From JBHOQS01 sp042408875 (GTDB lineage: Bacteria > Chloroflexota > UBA11872 > JBHOQS01), in the NCBI GenBank assembly GCA_042408875.1, contig JBHOQS010000002.1, positions 1 through 64,000 of the forward strand: DNA of 64,000 bases. The letters run 5' to 3'. This document shows, one piece after another, positions 25,010 to 33,093 of the stretch; position 1 is the first letter of the stretch, and every line of letters begins with the position of its first letter. The position numbers were made by a program, and so were the translations under genes. The notes under the pieces are model-generated. The model was not told the DNA's origin, made no database searches, and saw only the letters and a list, made by a program, of their open reading frames with translations.

Positions 25010-26344
25010 ATGCGACCGATCATCAAGACCGCACTGCCCGGCCCTAATGCCCAGCGCTACCTGGCCGACTCCCAGCGCTATGAGCCGCGCTCGATGAGCG
25101 AAGAGGTTCCCATCGTCTGGAGACGCGGCGAGCGCGTCTGGATCGAGGATGTTGATGGAAACGTCTTTCTCGATTTCACTTCGGGTGTGCTGGTGACCAA
25201 CGTGGGGCATGCCCACCCGAAGCTGGTGGCAGCCATGCGCGAGCAGGCTGGCCTTGTCACCAACTGCTACGACTTTGCGAACGAGTGGCGGCCTGCCCTG
25301 GCACGCAAGCTCGTGGAGATCACCCCGCCAAACCTGGACAAGGCGATCATTCTGACCACCGGCGCCGAGGCCGTTGAGGCAGCGGTGAAGATGGCTCGCA
25401 AGTACGGCGCCGAGCGCGGCAGGTACGAGATCGTCGCCTTCCACGGTGGGTTTCACGGCCGGACCTACGGCGCGCTCTCACTCAACGGTAAGCGCGCTAG
25501 TCCCGGCGTGCGCGACTTCGGCCCCTTCCTGCCGGGTGTGGTGTTCGCGCCCTTCCCGTATCGCTACCGCTGCCCGTGGTGCCGCAGCCAGCCGGCCTGC
25601 ACTATGCAGTGTTTTGATTTCTTCGAGTGGGTCATCGAGACCGAAAGCGAGAAGCGCATCGCTGCAGTGCTGGTGGAGACCTACCAGGGTGCCGCCGGCT
25701 CGATCATCCCGCCCCTGGAGTGGTTCCAGCGGCTAGAGCGCTGGTGCCAGGAGCATGACGCGTTGCTTATCATCGATGAGGTGCAGGCGTCGTTCGGGCG
25801 CACTGGCAAGATGTTCGGCTTCGAGCACTATGGCATCCGGCCGAACCTACTCTGCTTGGGCAAGGGGATCTCGAGCTCGGTGCCGGTCTCGGCCGTGGTC
25901 GGCGAGTCTCGTGTCATGGACCTGCTCACGCCCGGCTCGATATCCAGCACGCACGGCGGCAATGCCTTCTGCGCACGAGTAGCGCTGGCGAACATCGAGA
26001 TCATCGAAGAGGAAGGTCTGGTGGAGAACGCTGCCCGCGTGGGGGCCGCGCTGCTGGAGCGCTGCAAGGCTATGGAGGCGCGCTCTCGCGTGCTGGGCGA
26101 GGCCCGCGGGATGGGCCTGGTGCTCGGCCTGGAGATCGTGAAGGACAAGGGCTCTCGCGAGCCCGATCCCGAGACGGCCAGGGAAATCGTGGAGCGCTGC
26201 TACCGCCGCGGCCTGCTGCTGATCGCACCGATCGGCTTCTACGGGAATGTGCTCCGCATCGCGCCGCCGCTGGTGATCACCCACGAGGAGGCCATGCTGG
26301 GAGCCGACATCCTCGAGCAGGTGCTGGCGGAGATTACTGCGTAA
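25010..26344 (+). CDS. Class III aminotransferase (PLP)
   Basis: A 444-residue class III PLP aminotransferase of the 4-aminobutyrate/ornithine type. VWIEDVDGNVFLDFTSGVLVTNVGHAHP marks the N-terminus. TTGAEAVEAAVKMAR and AFHGGFHGRT contribute phosphate and ring contacts, LLIIDEVQASFGRTGKMF gives the PLP Asp, and GKGISSSVPVSAVVG contains the Schiff-base Lys. A Cys-rich insertion (CPWCRSQPACTMQC) recalls GABA-transaminase-like or amino-acid racemase-like members. Last gene of the catabolic run; probably moves an amino group onto or off a product of the upstream enzymes. Confidence 0.9.
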   Translation: MRPIIKTALPGPNAQRYLADSQRYEPRSMSEEVPIVWRRGERVWIEDVDGNVFLDFTSGVLVTNVGHAHPKLVAAMREQAGLVTNCYDFANEWRPALARKLVEITPPNLDKAIILTTGAEAVEAAVKMARKYGAERGRYEIVAFHGGFHGRTYGALSLNGKRASPGVRDFGPFLPGVVFAPFPYRYRCPWCRSQPACTMQCFDFFEWVIETESEKRIAAVLVETYQGAAGSIIPPLEWFQRLERWCQEHDALLIIDEVQASFGRTGKMFGFEHYGIRPNLLCLGKGISSSVPVSAVVGESRVMDLLTPGSISSTHGGNAFCARVALANIEIIEEEGLVENAARVGAALLERCKAMEARSRVLGEARGMGLVLGLEIVKDKGSREPDPETAREIVERCYRRGLLLIAPIGFYGNVLRIAPPLVITHEEAMLGADILEQVLAEITA

Positions 26345-26444
26345 GCTCTGCCCTGTTGTCCAATTCCAGGGCGATGCCTCGATCAGAAGAGCAAGTTTAG
26401 GTGGAGCTTCTTTTCTACGCATTTACGTAGTACGTATTCTCTCT

Positions 26445-26888
26445 TCACACATCGAAGATCACCTGCGCCCGCCAGGTGCCGTCGGGCTGCTGGGCGACCT
26501 CGAGAGCATGGTAGGTAACGGCTTTGATGCCGGTGCCGAGCACGTGGCGCTGCGGGTCTACCGGCTCGCCGAAGGCGGTGGCGCGCACCCCTTCGTCGCT
26601 CACCCGTTCGACCTCGTAGCGGCGGAAAATCAGATGCTCGGCGTCGAAGAGATATACGAGCTCGCTGAGCCAGTCCACTAGCAGCCCGGCGTAGTCACCG
26701 GGGATCGTTGCCGGCACGTCGATCAGGCGTGAGAGCCGCTCCTCGACCATGCTTAGATCGACCATTAAGGCGCTCAAGCCTGTTGCGGCGGCAGCAAAGA
26801 GCTCCGGGAGATCGCGGCCATACGCCACGATGCCGATGTCTGCCGTGTGCTCAAGCACCTCCCAGCGGAGCTCCTCTGGTCGCGGCAT
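26445..26888 (-). CDS. Archease
   Basis: A 147-residue archease. This small protein activates RtcB by promoting its guanylylation and allowing multiple turnovers, and extends its NTP range. Hallmarks are EHTADIGIVAYG (metal-binding Asp17 in HTADIG), the WLSELVYLFDAE segment, the IKAVTYHALEV region and a C-terminal VIFDV with the second acidic ligand. Start at 26888 follows AGGAGG; longer upstream frames lack a ribosome site. It is about 24 kb from rtcB, convergent with the aminotransferase gene. Confidence 0.93.
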   Translation of the reverse strand: MPRPEELRWEVLEHTADIGIVAYGRDLPELFAAAATGLSALMVDLSMVEERLSRLIDVPATIPGDYAGLLVDWLSELVYLFDAEHLIFRRYEVERVSDEGVRATAFGEPVDPQRHVLGTGIKAVTYHALEVAQQPDGTWRAQVIFDV

Positions 26889-27055
26889 CTCTCCCTCCTG
26901 GCGCGTGAGGTATACCAGGCCGGCACGCGGCCTGGCCACTCCAGCTCTCTTCGCGTCCCAGCATAACACGCAGCTCCCGGTTTGCCGCAGCATCACTGTG
27001 CGCGGTAGAATGCTTTGCGCCCCAGCAGCCCGGTCCCTCCGTGGGCCGGACCCGG

Positions 27056-27071
27056 TAAGGCGGGTGCCTTA
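27056..27071 (+). promoter_or_regulatory. Leader hairpin upstream of trpB2
   Basis: TAAGGC (27056-27061) pairs perfectly with GCCTTA (27066-27071) around a GGGT loop; a weaker GGTCC/GGACC pair lies just upstream (27032-27052). Both are in the leader about 65-100 nt before the start. They could be attenuation structures, but no T-box consensus or Trp-rich leader peptide was recognised. Confidence 0.35.
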
Positions 27072-27134
27072 TCTCGCCTGGATGCCCGACGAGCGCCTCA
27101 GTGGCCAGATATGTGTGCAGGGGACGAGACAGCC

Positions 27135-28493
27135 ATGACACAGACAAAATTCCTGCTCGCCGAGAGCGATCTGCCCACCCACTGGTACAACATCCTTGCG
27201 GATATGCCGGCTCCCCCGCCTCCCCCGCTCCATCCCGGTACGAAGCAGCCGCTCGGCCCAGCTGATCTGGCGCCCCTCTTCCCGATGAGCCTGATCCAGC
27301 AGGAGGTCAGCACTGCACGCTGGATTGAGATCCCCGAGCCGGTGCGTGAGGTCTATCGTCTGTGGCGACCCACACCGCTCTACCGGGCGCGGCGCCTGGA
27401 GCAGGCGCTCGACACCCCGGCCAAGATCTACTACAAGTACGAGGGCGTGAGTCCGGTGGGCAGCCACAAGCCGAACACTGCGGTCGCCCAGGCCTACTAC
27501 AACAAGCAGGAGGGCACTCGCCGCCTGACCACCGAGACCGGTGCCGGACAGTGGGGTAGCGCCCTAGCCATGGCCTGCCGCTTCTTTGACCTCGAGTGCA
27601 CGGTCTACATGGTCAAGGTGAGCTATCACCAGAAGCCTTACCGGCGCTCAATTATGGAGGTCTACGGGGCCACCGTCTATGCCAGCCCAACGGACCGGAC
27701 CCAGTCAGGGCGTAAGATCCTGGCGCAGGACCCCGAATCCCCTGGCTCGCTCGGCATCGCCATCTCCGAGGCTGTGGAGGATGCGGCCACGCACGACGAC
27801 ACCAAGTATAGCCTGGGCTCGGTGCTGAACCACGTGCTCCTGCACCAGACGGTGATCGGCCTGGAGGCGCGCAAGCAGATGGAGCAGGCCGGCGACTGGC
27901 CAGACCTCGTCATCGGCTGCATCGGGGGCGGCTCGAACTTCGCCGGCATCGCCTTCCCCTTCGTGATGGACAAGCTCACCGGCAAAACGCCACACCTGCG
28001 CGCCCTAGCCGTCGAGCCAACGGCCTGCCCGACCCTCACCCGCGGCCGCTACGTCTACGACTTCGGAGATACAGCCGAGCTTACGCCGCTGGTCAAAATG
28101 TATACGCTTGGGCATACGTTTGTGCCGCCACGTATTCACGCTGGCGGGCTGCGCTACCATGGCGACGCGCCGCTGGTGTGCCAGCTTTACCATGACGGTG
28201 TGCTAGAGGCAGCGGCCTACCCACAGACCCCCGTCTTCCAGGCAGCGGTGCAGTTCGCCCGCCTCGAGGGGATCGTGCCGGCCCCCGAGGCCGCCCACGC
28301 GGTCAAGGCAGCGATCGACGAGGCGATCCGCTGCCGCGAGGAGGGCCGCTCGCGCACGATCCTGTTCAATCTGAGCGGCCACGGCTACTTCGACCTGTCC
28401 GCCTATGACGCCTACCTGGCGGGCAAGCTGGAGGACTATCAGTACCCCCAGGAGGAGATCGACCGCGCGCTGGCCGCGCTGCCCCAGGTGTGA
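27135..28493 (+). CDS. trpB2: Tryptophan synthase beta chain, TrpB2 type
   Basis: A 452-residue PLP enzyme that condenses indole with serine. The long N-terminal extension and overall length mark the TrpB2 branch found in archaea and many thermophiles rather than the TrpA-coupled TrpB1. Landmarks: TPLYRARRLEQAL, GVSPVGSHKPNTAVAQAYY with PLP Lys112, TETGAGQWGSALA, GCIGGGSNFAGIAFPF (phosphate loop), AGGLRYHGDAPL, and SGHGYFDL. No trpA or other trp gene is adjacent, consistent with a stand-alone indole-salvage role. A long upstream in-frame extension is rejected because it has no ribosome site. Confidence 0.93.
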   Translation: MTQTKFLLAESDLPTHWYNILADMPAPPPPPLHPGTKQPLGPADLAPLFPMSLIQQEVSTARWIEIPEPVREVYRLWRPTPLYRARRLEQALDTPAKIYYKYEGVSPVGSHKPNTAVAQAYYNKQEGTRRLTTETGAGQWGSALAMACRFFDLECTVYMVKVSYHQKPYRRSIMEVYGATVYASPTDRTQSGRKILAQDPESPGSLGIAISEAVEDAATHDDTKYSLGSVLNHVLLHQTVIGLEARKQMEQAGDWPDLVIGCIGGGSNFAGIAFPFVMDKLTGKTPHLRALAVEPTACPTLTRGRYVYDFGDTAELTPLVKMYTLGHTFVPPRIHAGGLRYHGDAPLVCQLYHDGVLEAAAYPQTPVFQAAVQFARLEGIVPAPEAAHAVKAAIDEAIRCREEGRSRTILFNLSGHGYFDLSAYDAYLAGKLEDYQYPQEEIDRALAALPQV

Positions 28494-28517
28494 GCCGAGG
28501 CCGGCGGCCTCGGCTCA
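28491..28517. terminator. Hairpin between trpB2 and mgtE
   Basis: TGAGCCGAGGCC and GGCCTCGGCTCA-type arms (28491-28502 and 28506-28517) give a 12-bp stem with a 3-nt loop. The left arm begins with the trpB2 stop codon. It sits between two convergent genes and probably serves both, though no T-tract follows. Confidence 0.55.
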
Positions 28518-28526
28518 GCGCGCCGT

Positions 28527-29885
28527 TCACAGCTTGAGCAGGACGCGCGCGATCTCGAAATAGATTACCAGCCCAGTACCATCCACCAGGGTGGTAATTA
28601 ATGGCGCCGATACCACCGCCGGGTCGATGCGCAGGCGGCGCAAGATCAGCGGCAGCATGCCCGCCACAGTGGCCGCCCACACCACGATGGCCGCCGCAGC
28701 CAGGGCGACGACCAGACCGACGTGCGTGGCCCCAAGCGTCCACGCACGTACAAAGGTGGCCATGGCCATAACAGAGGCGAGCAGCAGCGCCGTGGTGACC
28801 TCCTTCCGCCACACGCGGAAGAAGTCGCGCTCGGTCACCTCGCCGACTGCCATGGCCCGGATCACCGTGGTCACTGTCTGTGAGCCGGTATTGCCACCGG
28901 TCCCGATGAGGAGGGGAATAAAGAACGCCAGCGCGACCACCCGCTGGAGCTCGTCTTCGAAATGGCGCAGCACCGTGCCGGTATATGCCTCAGCCAGAAA
29001 CAGGAGCAGGAGCCAGCCGATGCGCTTTCTAGCAAGATGCAGCGGGCTAGCGCTGAGGTACGGCTGCTCCAGGGGCTGCGAGCCGCCCAACTGCTCGATG
29101 TCCTCGGTCGCCTCGTGCTCGACGATGTCCAGGGCATCGTCCGCAGTGATGATGCCGATCAGCCGGTCCTGCTCATCTACGACCGGGATCGCCAGAAAGC
29201 GGTGCTCTGCTAGCAAGCGTGCCGCTACTTCCTGGTCGTCGGTGGCCCGCACCTTGATGGGATCGCGCACCATGACGTCTCGTACTCGCGCGCCGGGGCG
29301 AGCCAGCACCAGGTCACGCATGCTCAGCACGCCGAGCAAGCGATCCTGCGCATCGACGACGTAGACGTAGTAGATCGTCTCTGCCTCTGCCGCAACGCGG
29401 CGCAGCACGGCAAGTGCCTCGTCCACGGTCAGGTTCGGGGTGATAGCGACGAACTCCGGCGTCATGCGGCCGCCGACGGAATGCGGTGGGTACTGCAGGA
29501 GCTCGCGAATCTCCTCAGCCTCGGCCGGCTCCATCTCGACCAGGATGGCCTCCGCCTCGGACGGATCGAGCTCTTCCACCACATCGGTGGCGTCGTCCGG
29601 GTCCATCTCCTCCAGCACGTCAGCCGCCTGGGCACGGCCCAGCTTGTCCAGCAGGCGCGCGGCCGTGACCGCAGGGGTATGCTTGAGGAGATGAGCGAGG
29701 GCTTCCGTACCTAGGAGGGCAACGGCTGTCGCCAGGTCGGGTGGAGGAAGGGCAATGAGAAGCTCTGCCGCATCGTCAGGCGGTATCTGGCGGAGCACCG
29801 CGCGCACGGCCTCGCGGCGGCGCTCCTTCAGCGCAGTCTCCAGCGCGGTCTGGAGAGCCTCAAGATCAAGCTGCTCGGTAGCCAC
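28527..29885 (-). CDS. mgtE: Magnesium transporter MgtE
   Basis: A 452-residue MgtE channel. N-terminal superhelical domain with acidic repeats (EEMDPDDATDVVEELDPSEAEAILVEMEPAEAEEI), then VGGRMTPEFVAI and a pair of CBS domains (VLSMRDLVLARPGARVRDVMV, then IGIITADDALDIVEHEATEDI), and five C-terminal helices including PLLIGTGGNTGSQ. The N and CBS domains sense cytosolic Mg2+ and close the pore. The start is GTG at 29885, seven nt after AGGAGGG. I looked for an M-box Mg2+ riboswitch upstream and did not find one. Confidence 0.95.
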   Translation of the reverse strand: MATEQLDLEALQTALETALKERRREAVRAVLRQIPPDDAAELLIALPPPDLATAVALLGTEALAHLLKHTPAVTAARLLDKLGRAQAADVLEEMDPDDATDVVEELDPSEAEAILVEMEPAEAEEIRELLQYPPHSVGGRMTPEFVAITPNLTVDEALAVLRRVAAEAETIYYVYVVDAQDRLLGVLSMRDLVLARPGARVRDVMVRDPIKVRATDDQEVAARLLAEHRFLAIPVVDEQDRLIGIITADDALDIVEHEATEDIEQLGGSQPLEQPYLSASPLHLARKRIGWLLLLFLAEAYTGTVLRHFEDELQRVVALAFFIPLLIGTGGNTGSQTVTTVIRAMAVGEVTERDFFRVWRKEVTTALLLASVMAMATFVRAWTLGATHVGLVVALAAAAIVVWAATVAGMLPLILRRLRIDPAVVSAPLITTLVDGTGLVIYFEIARVLLKL

Positions 29886-30503
29886 GGAGCATCCCTCCTG
29901 GTGGTCTGGCACAAGTGGTAGCACGACCCCATGCGCCGCACGGCGCGGGGAGCGGGCCATTCCACCAGAGGAAGCACCGGCTACTCAGGGCGTGACCGCA
30001 GCCTCCCGTTCCGTGCGGCAAGTTGCACGAACAGGCGACTACGTTCTGGATCCGAGTCAGACATTCGTTCGCACCTCATGCCGCACAGAACTGCTTCGCA
30101 CACCGCCTGGCACGGCCGCTCCTGCCCTGTTATAGGTGTTCACACGGGCCTGGATGGCTGCCGGCCAGGTAATGCTTGAACGATCGCAGGGCTGTGAAGC
30201 GCAGACAACACGGAGAAACAGTGTCGAGCGCTACCCGCACCCGACATTAGCCATTGTACCAGGGCCGCGGGCGGGTGTCACGCCCGGTGGCGGGCGGTCC
30301 TACGCTATACTAATACTAGGGCCACGCGACCGTACATGTGCCGGCTTTGGATGCTGCGACCGGCCGGTGCCTGCGCCACACCAGCCGGTCCAACGCCGGT
30401 ACTCATGCGATGTCCCGCGTCACCCGCGCCGTTCGAACACCGCCGCTACGTGTCCTAGAGCGTCGCGCACGCATGCAATGCTAGGTTAGGACCACAGGTA
30501 GCG
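29886..30503. other. Long divergent intergenic region
   Basis: 618 bases between mgtE (minus) and the antiporter gene (plus) with no supportable gene. It contains small inverted repeats (for example GCGCCG 29933-29938 with CGGCGC 29941-29946) and a TATACT at 30306-30311 that might be a -10 for the antiporter. Short open frames here lack ribosome sites and normal composition. No riboswitch or tRNA is recognised. Confidence 0.5.
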
Positions 30504-32261
30504 ATGCATCTTCCCGAGCTCCTGGTTAACGTGGCTGTAGCGCTCGTCGCGGCCTTCCTCGGTGGGTTCCTGGCCGTGCGCCTACGCCTGCCAGCAATCG
30601 TGGGATATATGCTGGCAGGGATCGCCGTGGGCCCCCACACGCCCGGCTTTGTGGCAGATGCGGCCAGCGCTCGCGCCCTGGCCGAGATCGGCGTGATCCT
30701 GCTCATGTTCAACGTGGGCGTCGTGTTCTCCCTGCGTGACCTGCTCGCAGTGCGTGCCGTCGCACTCCCCGGCGCGCTGGCGCATGGCGTGCTGGGCACG
30801 GCGCTGGGCACGGCGCTAGGCCGCCTATGGGGATGGCGCCTGGAAACCGCTCTCGTTTTCGGCCTGGCCATCTCTGTAGCCAGCACGGTCGTAGCTCTGC
30901 GGGCGTTGCAGCAGCGCGATCTCCTCGACACGATCCACGGCCGGATCACCGTGGGCTGGCTGATTGTTGAGGACTTGCGCACTGTTCTGGTACTGGTATT
31001 GCTACCCTCCCTTGCTATGCTGCTGGGCAGTACCGTCCGTTCCGGCGGCCTCATCGGCACCCAGCCCGCCGGTCTTGCCGGGCTTCTGCCGACGCTCAGC
31101 ATGGCGCTCGGCAAGACCGTTCTTTTCATTCTCCTGATGCTGTTTGTGGGTGCCAGGGCCGTTCCCTGGGTGCTGGTTCAGGTAGCCCGTACCGGCTCGC
31201 GCGAGCTCTTTATTCTGTCCGTACTAGCTATGGCGCTCGGCATCGCCGTCGGCTCTACGGTCCTCTTCGGGGTCTCCCTTGCCCTGGCGGCATTTCTGGC
31301 CGGCGTGGTGGTCAGCGAGTCCGATCTGAGCCATCAGGTCGCTGCTGAGGCGCTGCCGTTCAGCCATGCCTTTGCCGTGCTGTTCTTCGTGTCGGTCGGC
31401 ATGCTCTTTGATCCTAGGATTCTGCTGCAGGCGCCGCTGCAGGTTCTCTCGCTCCTGGGGATCATCATGCTGGGAAAAGCGCTGCTAGCTGCTCTGCTCG
31501 TGCTCGCCCTGGCGTACCCCGTGCGCACCGCGCTGATCCTGGCTGCCAGTGTCTCTCAGATCGGCGAGTTTTCCTTCGTTGTGGCAGAGCTCGGCCTTGC
31601 CTTTCGTCTCCTGCCAGAGGACGGCTACGGCCTGATTATCGCAGGCGCGCTCCTGTCAATCACGCTTAATCCTTTCATGTTCCGCGCTCTGGGGCTTCTT
31701 GAAGCCTGGCTGAGCCAGTGGCAGGGGCTCTGGACCCTGGCTGGCCAGCGTGCTGGTAAGCTTGTCCTGTCCTCGGAGAAGGCCGCCGGCAGCCAGCTAC
31801 GCGGGCACGCCGTGCTGTGCGGCTACGGGCGCGTGGGCAGCCTGATTGCCCGGGCGCTGGAGCGGCGCAGATTCTCCTACGTGGTCATCGAGCAGAACCG
31901 CCGGGTTGTCGAAGAGCTGCGCCAGCGCGGGGTCGCAGCGCTCTGGGGTGATGCCGCGAACCCGCTTCTTCTAGAGCGAGTGCACCTCGCCCACGCGCGG
32001 CTGCTCATCATCGCTATCCCGGATCCGCTGGCCACGCGCCAGATCGTTGGCTACGCCCGGCGCATCAACCCGCAGCTTTCGATCATCGCTCGTACCCATA
32101 GCCACAGCGAATGGCACGCCCTGCGCGAAATGGGTGTGGATGAGGTCGTCCTCGGTGAGCAAGAGCTGGCGCTGGAGATGACGCGCTACGTGCTGCGCCG
32201 GTTTGGCGTGAGCAGCGCTGAGGTGCAGGCAATCCTGGCTGGCCTGCGGACCCAAGGATAG
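30504..32261 (+). CDS. KefB/YbaL-like cation:proton antiporter with TrkA-N domain
   Basis: A 585-residue CPA2 antiporter. Residues 1-400 hold about twelve helices, with the LRLPAIVGYMLAGIAVGPHTPG, LIVEDLRTV and SVSQIGEFSFVVAELGL motifs of the monovalent cation:H+ antiporter-2 family. Residues ~425-540 are a TrkA-N/RCK domain (HAVLCGYGRVGSLIARAL Rossmann glycine motif, then GDAANPLLLERVHLAHARLLIIAIPD). Presumably exports K+ or Na+ in exchange for protons, gated by a nucleotide. Monocistronic. Confidence 0.9.
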   Translation: MHLPELLVNVAVALVAAFLGGFLAVRLRLPAIVGYMLAGIAVGPHTPGFVADAASARALAEIGVILLMFNVGVVFSLRDLLAVRAVALPGALAHGVLGTALGTALGRLWGWRLETALVFGLAISVASTVVALRALQQRDLLDTIHGRITVGWLIVEDLRTVLVLVLLPSLAMLLGSTVRSGGLIGTQPAGLAGLLPTLSMALGKTVLFILLMLFVGARAVPWVLVQVARTGSRELFILSVLAMALGIAVGSTVLFGVSLALAAFLAGVVVSESDLSHQVAAEALPFSHAFAVLFFVSVGMLFDPRILLQAPLQVLSLLGIIMLGKALLAALLVLALAYPVRTALILAASVSQIGEFSFVVAELGLAFRLLPEDGYGLIIAGALLSITLNPFMFRALGLLEAWLSQWQGLWTLAGQRAGKLVLSSEKAAGSQLRGHAVLCGYGRVGSLIARALERRRFSYVVIEQNRRVVEELRQRGVAALWGDAANPLLLERVHLAHARLLIIAIPDPLATRQIVGYARRINPQLSIIARTHSHSEWHALREMGVDEVVLGEQELALEMTRYVLRRFGVSSAEVQAILAGLRTQG

Positions 32262-32427
32262 GCGCTCCCCTCCTGCTCGGCGAGCCCCTGTGCTACACTT
32301 ACGAAGGCTTCACGCATACGGAGCTTTGCTGGCTCGCGCAGTGGACGCGGGCTTAGAACTCGCTGAGACTGCCAATCAAGCTCCCAAATACAAATAATAC
32401 AGCCGGGTCACGCTACCGCGCGGCTGG

Positions 32428-32445
32428 TCAGAAGATTCAGAAGAT
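32428..32445. repeat. 9-bp duplication abutting the rdgB start codon
   Basis: TCAGAAGAT occurs twice in tandem and the second copy is followed at once by the ATG of rdgB. The AGAAG in each copy is the only ribosome-site-like sequence, so the translation-initiation region itself is duplicated. Confidence 0.88.
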
Positions 32446-33093
32446 ATGGAACTGGTCATCGCCACCCGTAACCCCGGGAAGCTTCGCGAGGTCACAGCGA
32501 TCCTGGCCGAGCTCGGCAGCGCTGTGCGCCTGCGCTCGCTGGCGGCGTTTCCGAATGTACCGGAGGTGCCTGAAACCGGCCGTACATTCGAAGAGAACGC
32601 CATCCAGAAGGCCCGAGCGGTTGCGCTGGCGACCGGGCTGCCTGCCCTTGCCGACGACTCCGGGTTGGAGGTCGACGCGCTAGGCGGGGCGCCAGGCGCG
32701 CATTCCAGGCGCGCCGCTGGCGAGGGAGCGAGCGATCCCGACCGCATCGCCTGGCTCCTGCGCCGTCTGGAGGGCGTGCCGCCGGAGCAGCGCGCGGCGC
32801 GCTTCCACAGCGTCGTCGCCCTGGCGGTGCCTGCGCCGGATGGCACGGTGCAGGTAGAGACCTTTCACGGCACCGTTGAAGGGCGCATTTTGGACACACC
32901 GCGCGGGACAGGCGGCTTCGGCTACGATCCGGTGTTCCTCGTCGTCGAACTCGGCCGCAGCATGGCGGAACTCTCTCTAGAAGAGAAGAACTGTATCAGC
33001 CACCGTGCACGCGCGCTGCGTCAGGCGTTGCCACGTCTGGCCGAGCTCGCGCGCCAGTCTCCCGATCCCAGTCCCCACCAGGAGCCAGCGTGA
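32446..33093 (+). CDS. rdgB: XTP/dITP pyrophosphatase (RdgB/HAM1)
   Basis: A 215-residue nucleotide-pool sanitising enzyme that hydrolyses (deoxy)inosine and xanthosine triphosphates. Motifs are VIATRNPGKLREV at the N-terminus, TFEENAIQKARAVA, LADDSGLEVDALGGAPGAHSRR, GTGGFGYDPVFLV and SHRARAL, in correct order and spacing. Its stop overlaps the next GTG start by four bases (GTGA), so RdgB and DinG are translationally coupled, pairing two DNA-maintenance functions. Confidence 0.95.
   Translation: MELVIATRNPGKLREVTAILAELGSAVRLRSLAAFPNVPEVPETGRTFEENAIQKARAVALATGLPALADDSGLEVDALGGAPGAHSRRAAGEGASDPDRIAWLLRRLEGVPPEQRAARFHSVVALAVPAPDGTVQVETFHGTVEGRILDTPRGTGGFGYDPVFLVVELGRSMAELSLEEKNCISHRARALRQALPRLAELARQSPDPSPHQEPA

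Noticed and set aside
27001..27134. Possible T-box leader for trpB2.
   Set aside because: The AGGGTGGNACCGCG-type antiterminator bulge is not present; only simple hairpins are seen.
29886..30200. Possible M-box magnesium riboswitch upstream of mgtE.
   Set aside because: None of the conserved M-box sequence blocks could be found on the minus strand of this region.
30431..30445. GTTCGAAC resembling the T-loop of a tRNA.
   Set aside because: The flanking bases do not form a T-stem, and no acceptor, D or anticodon arms can be drawn.
30136..30489. A 117-codon open frame in the long mgtE/antiporter gap.
   Set aside because: Composition is Arg/Pro/Cys-rich without coding-like codon use, and there is no ribosome site.
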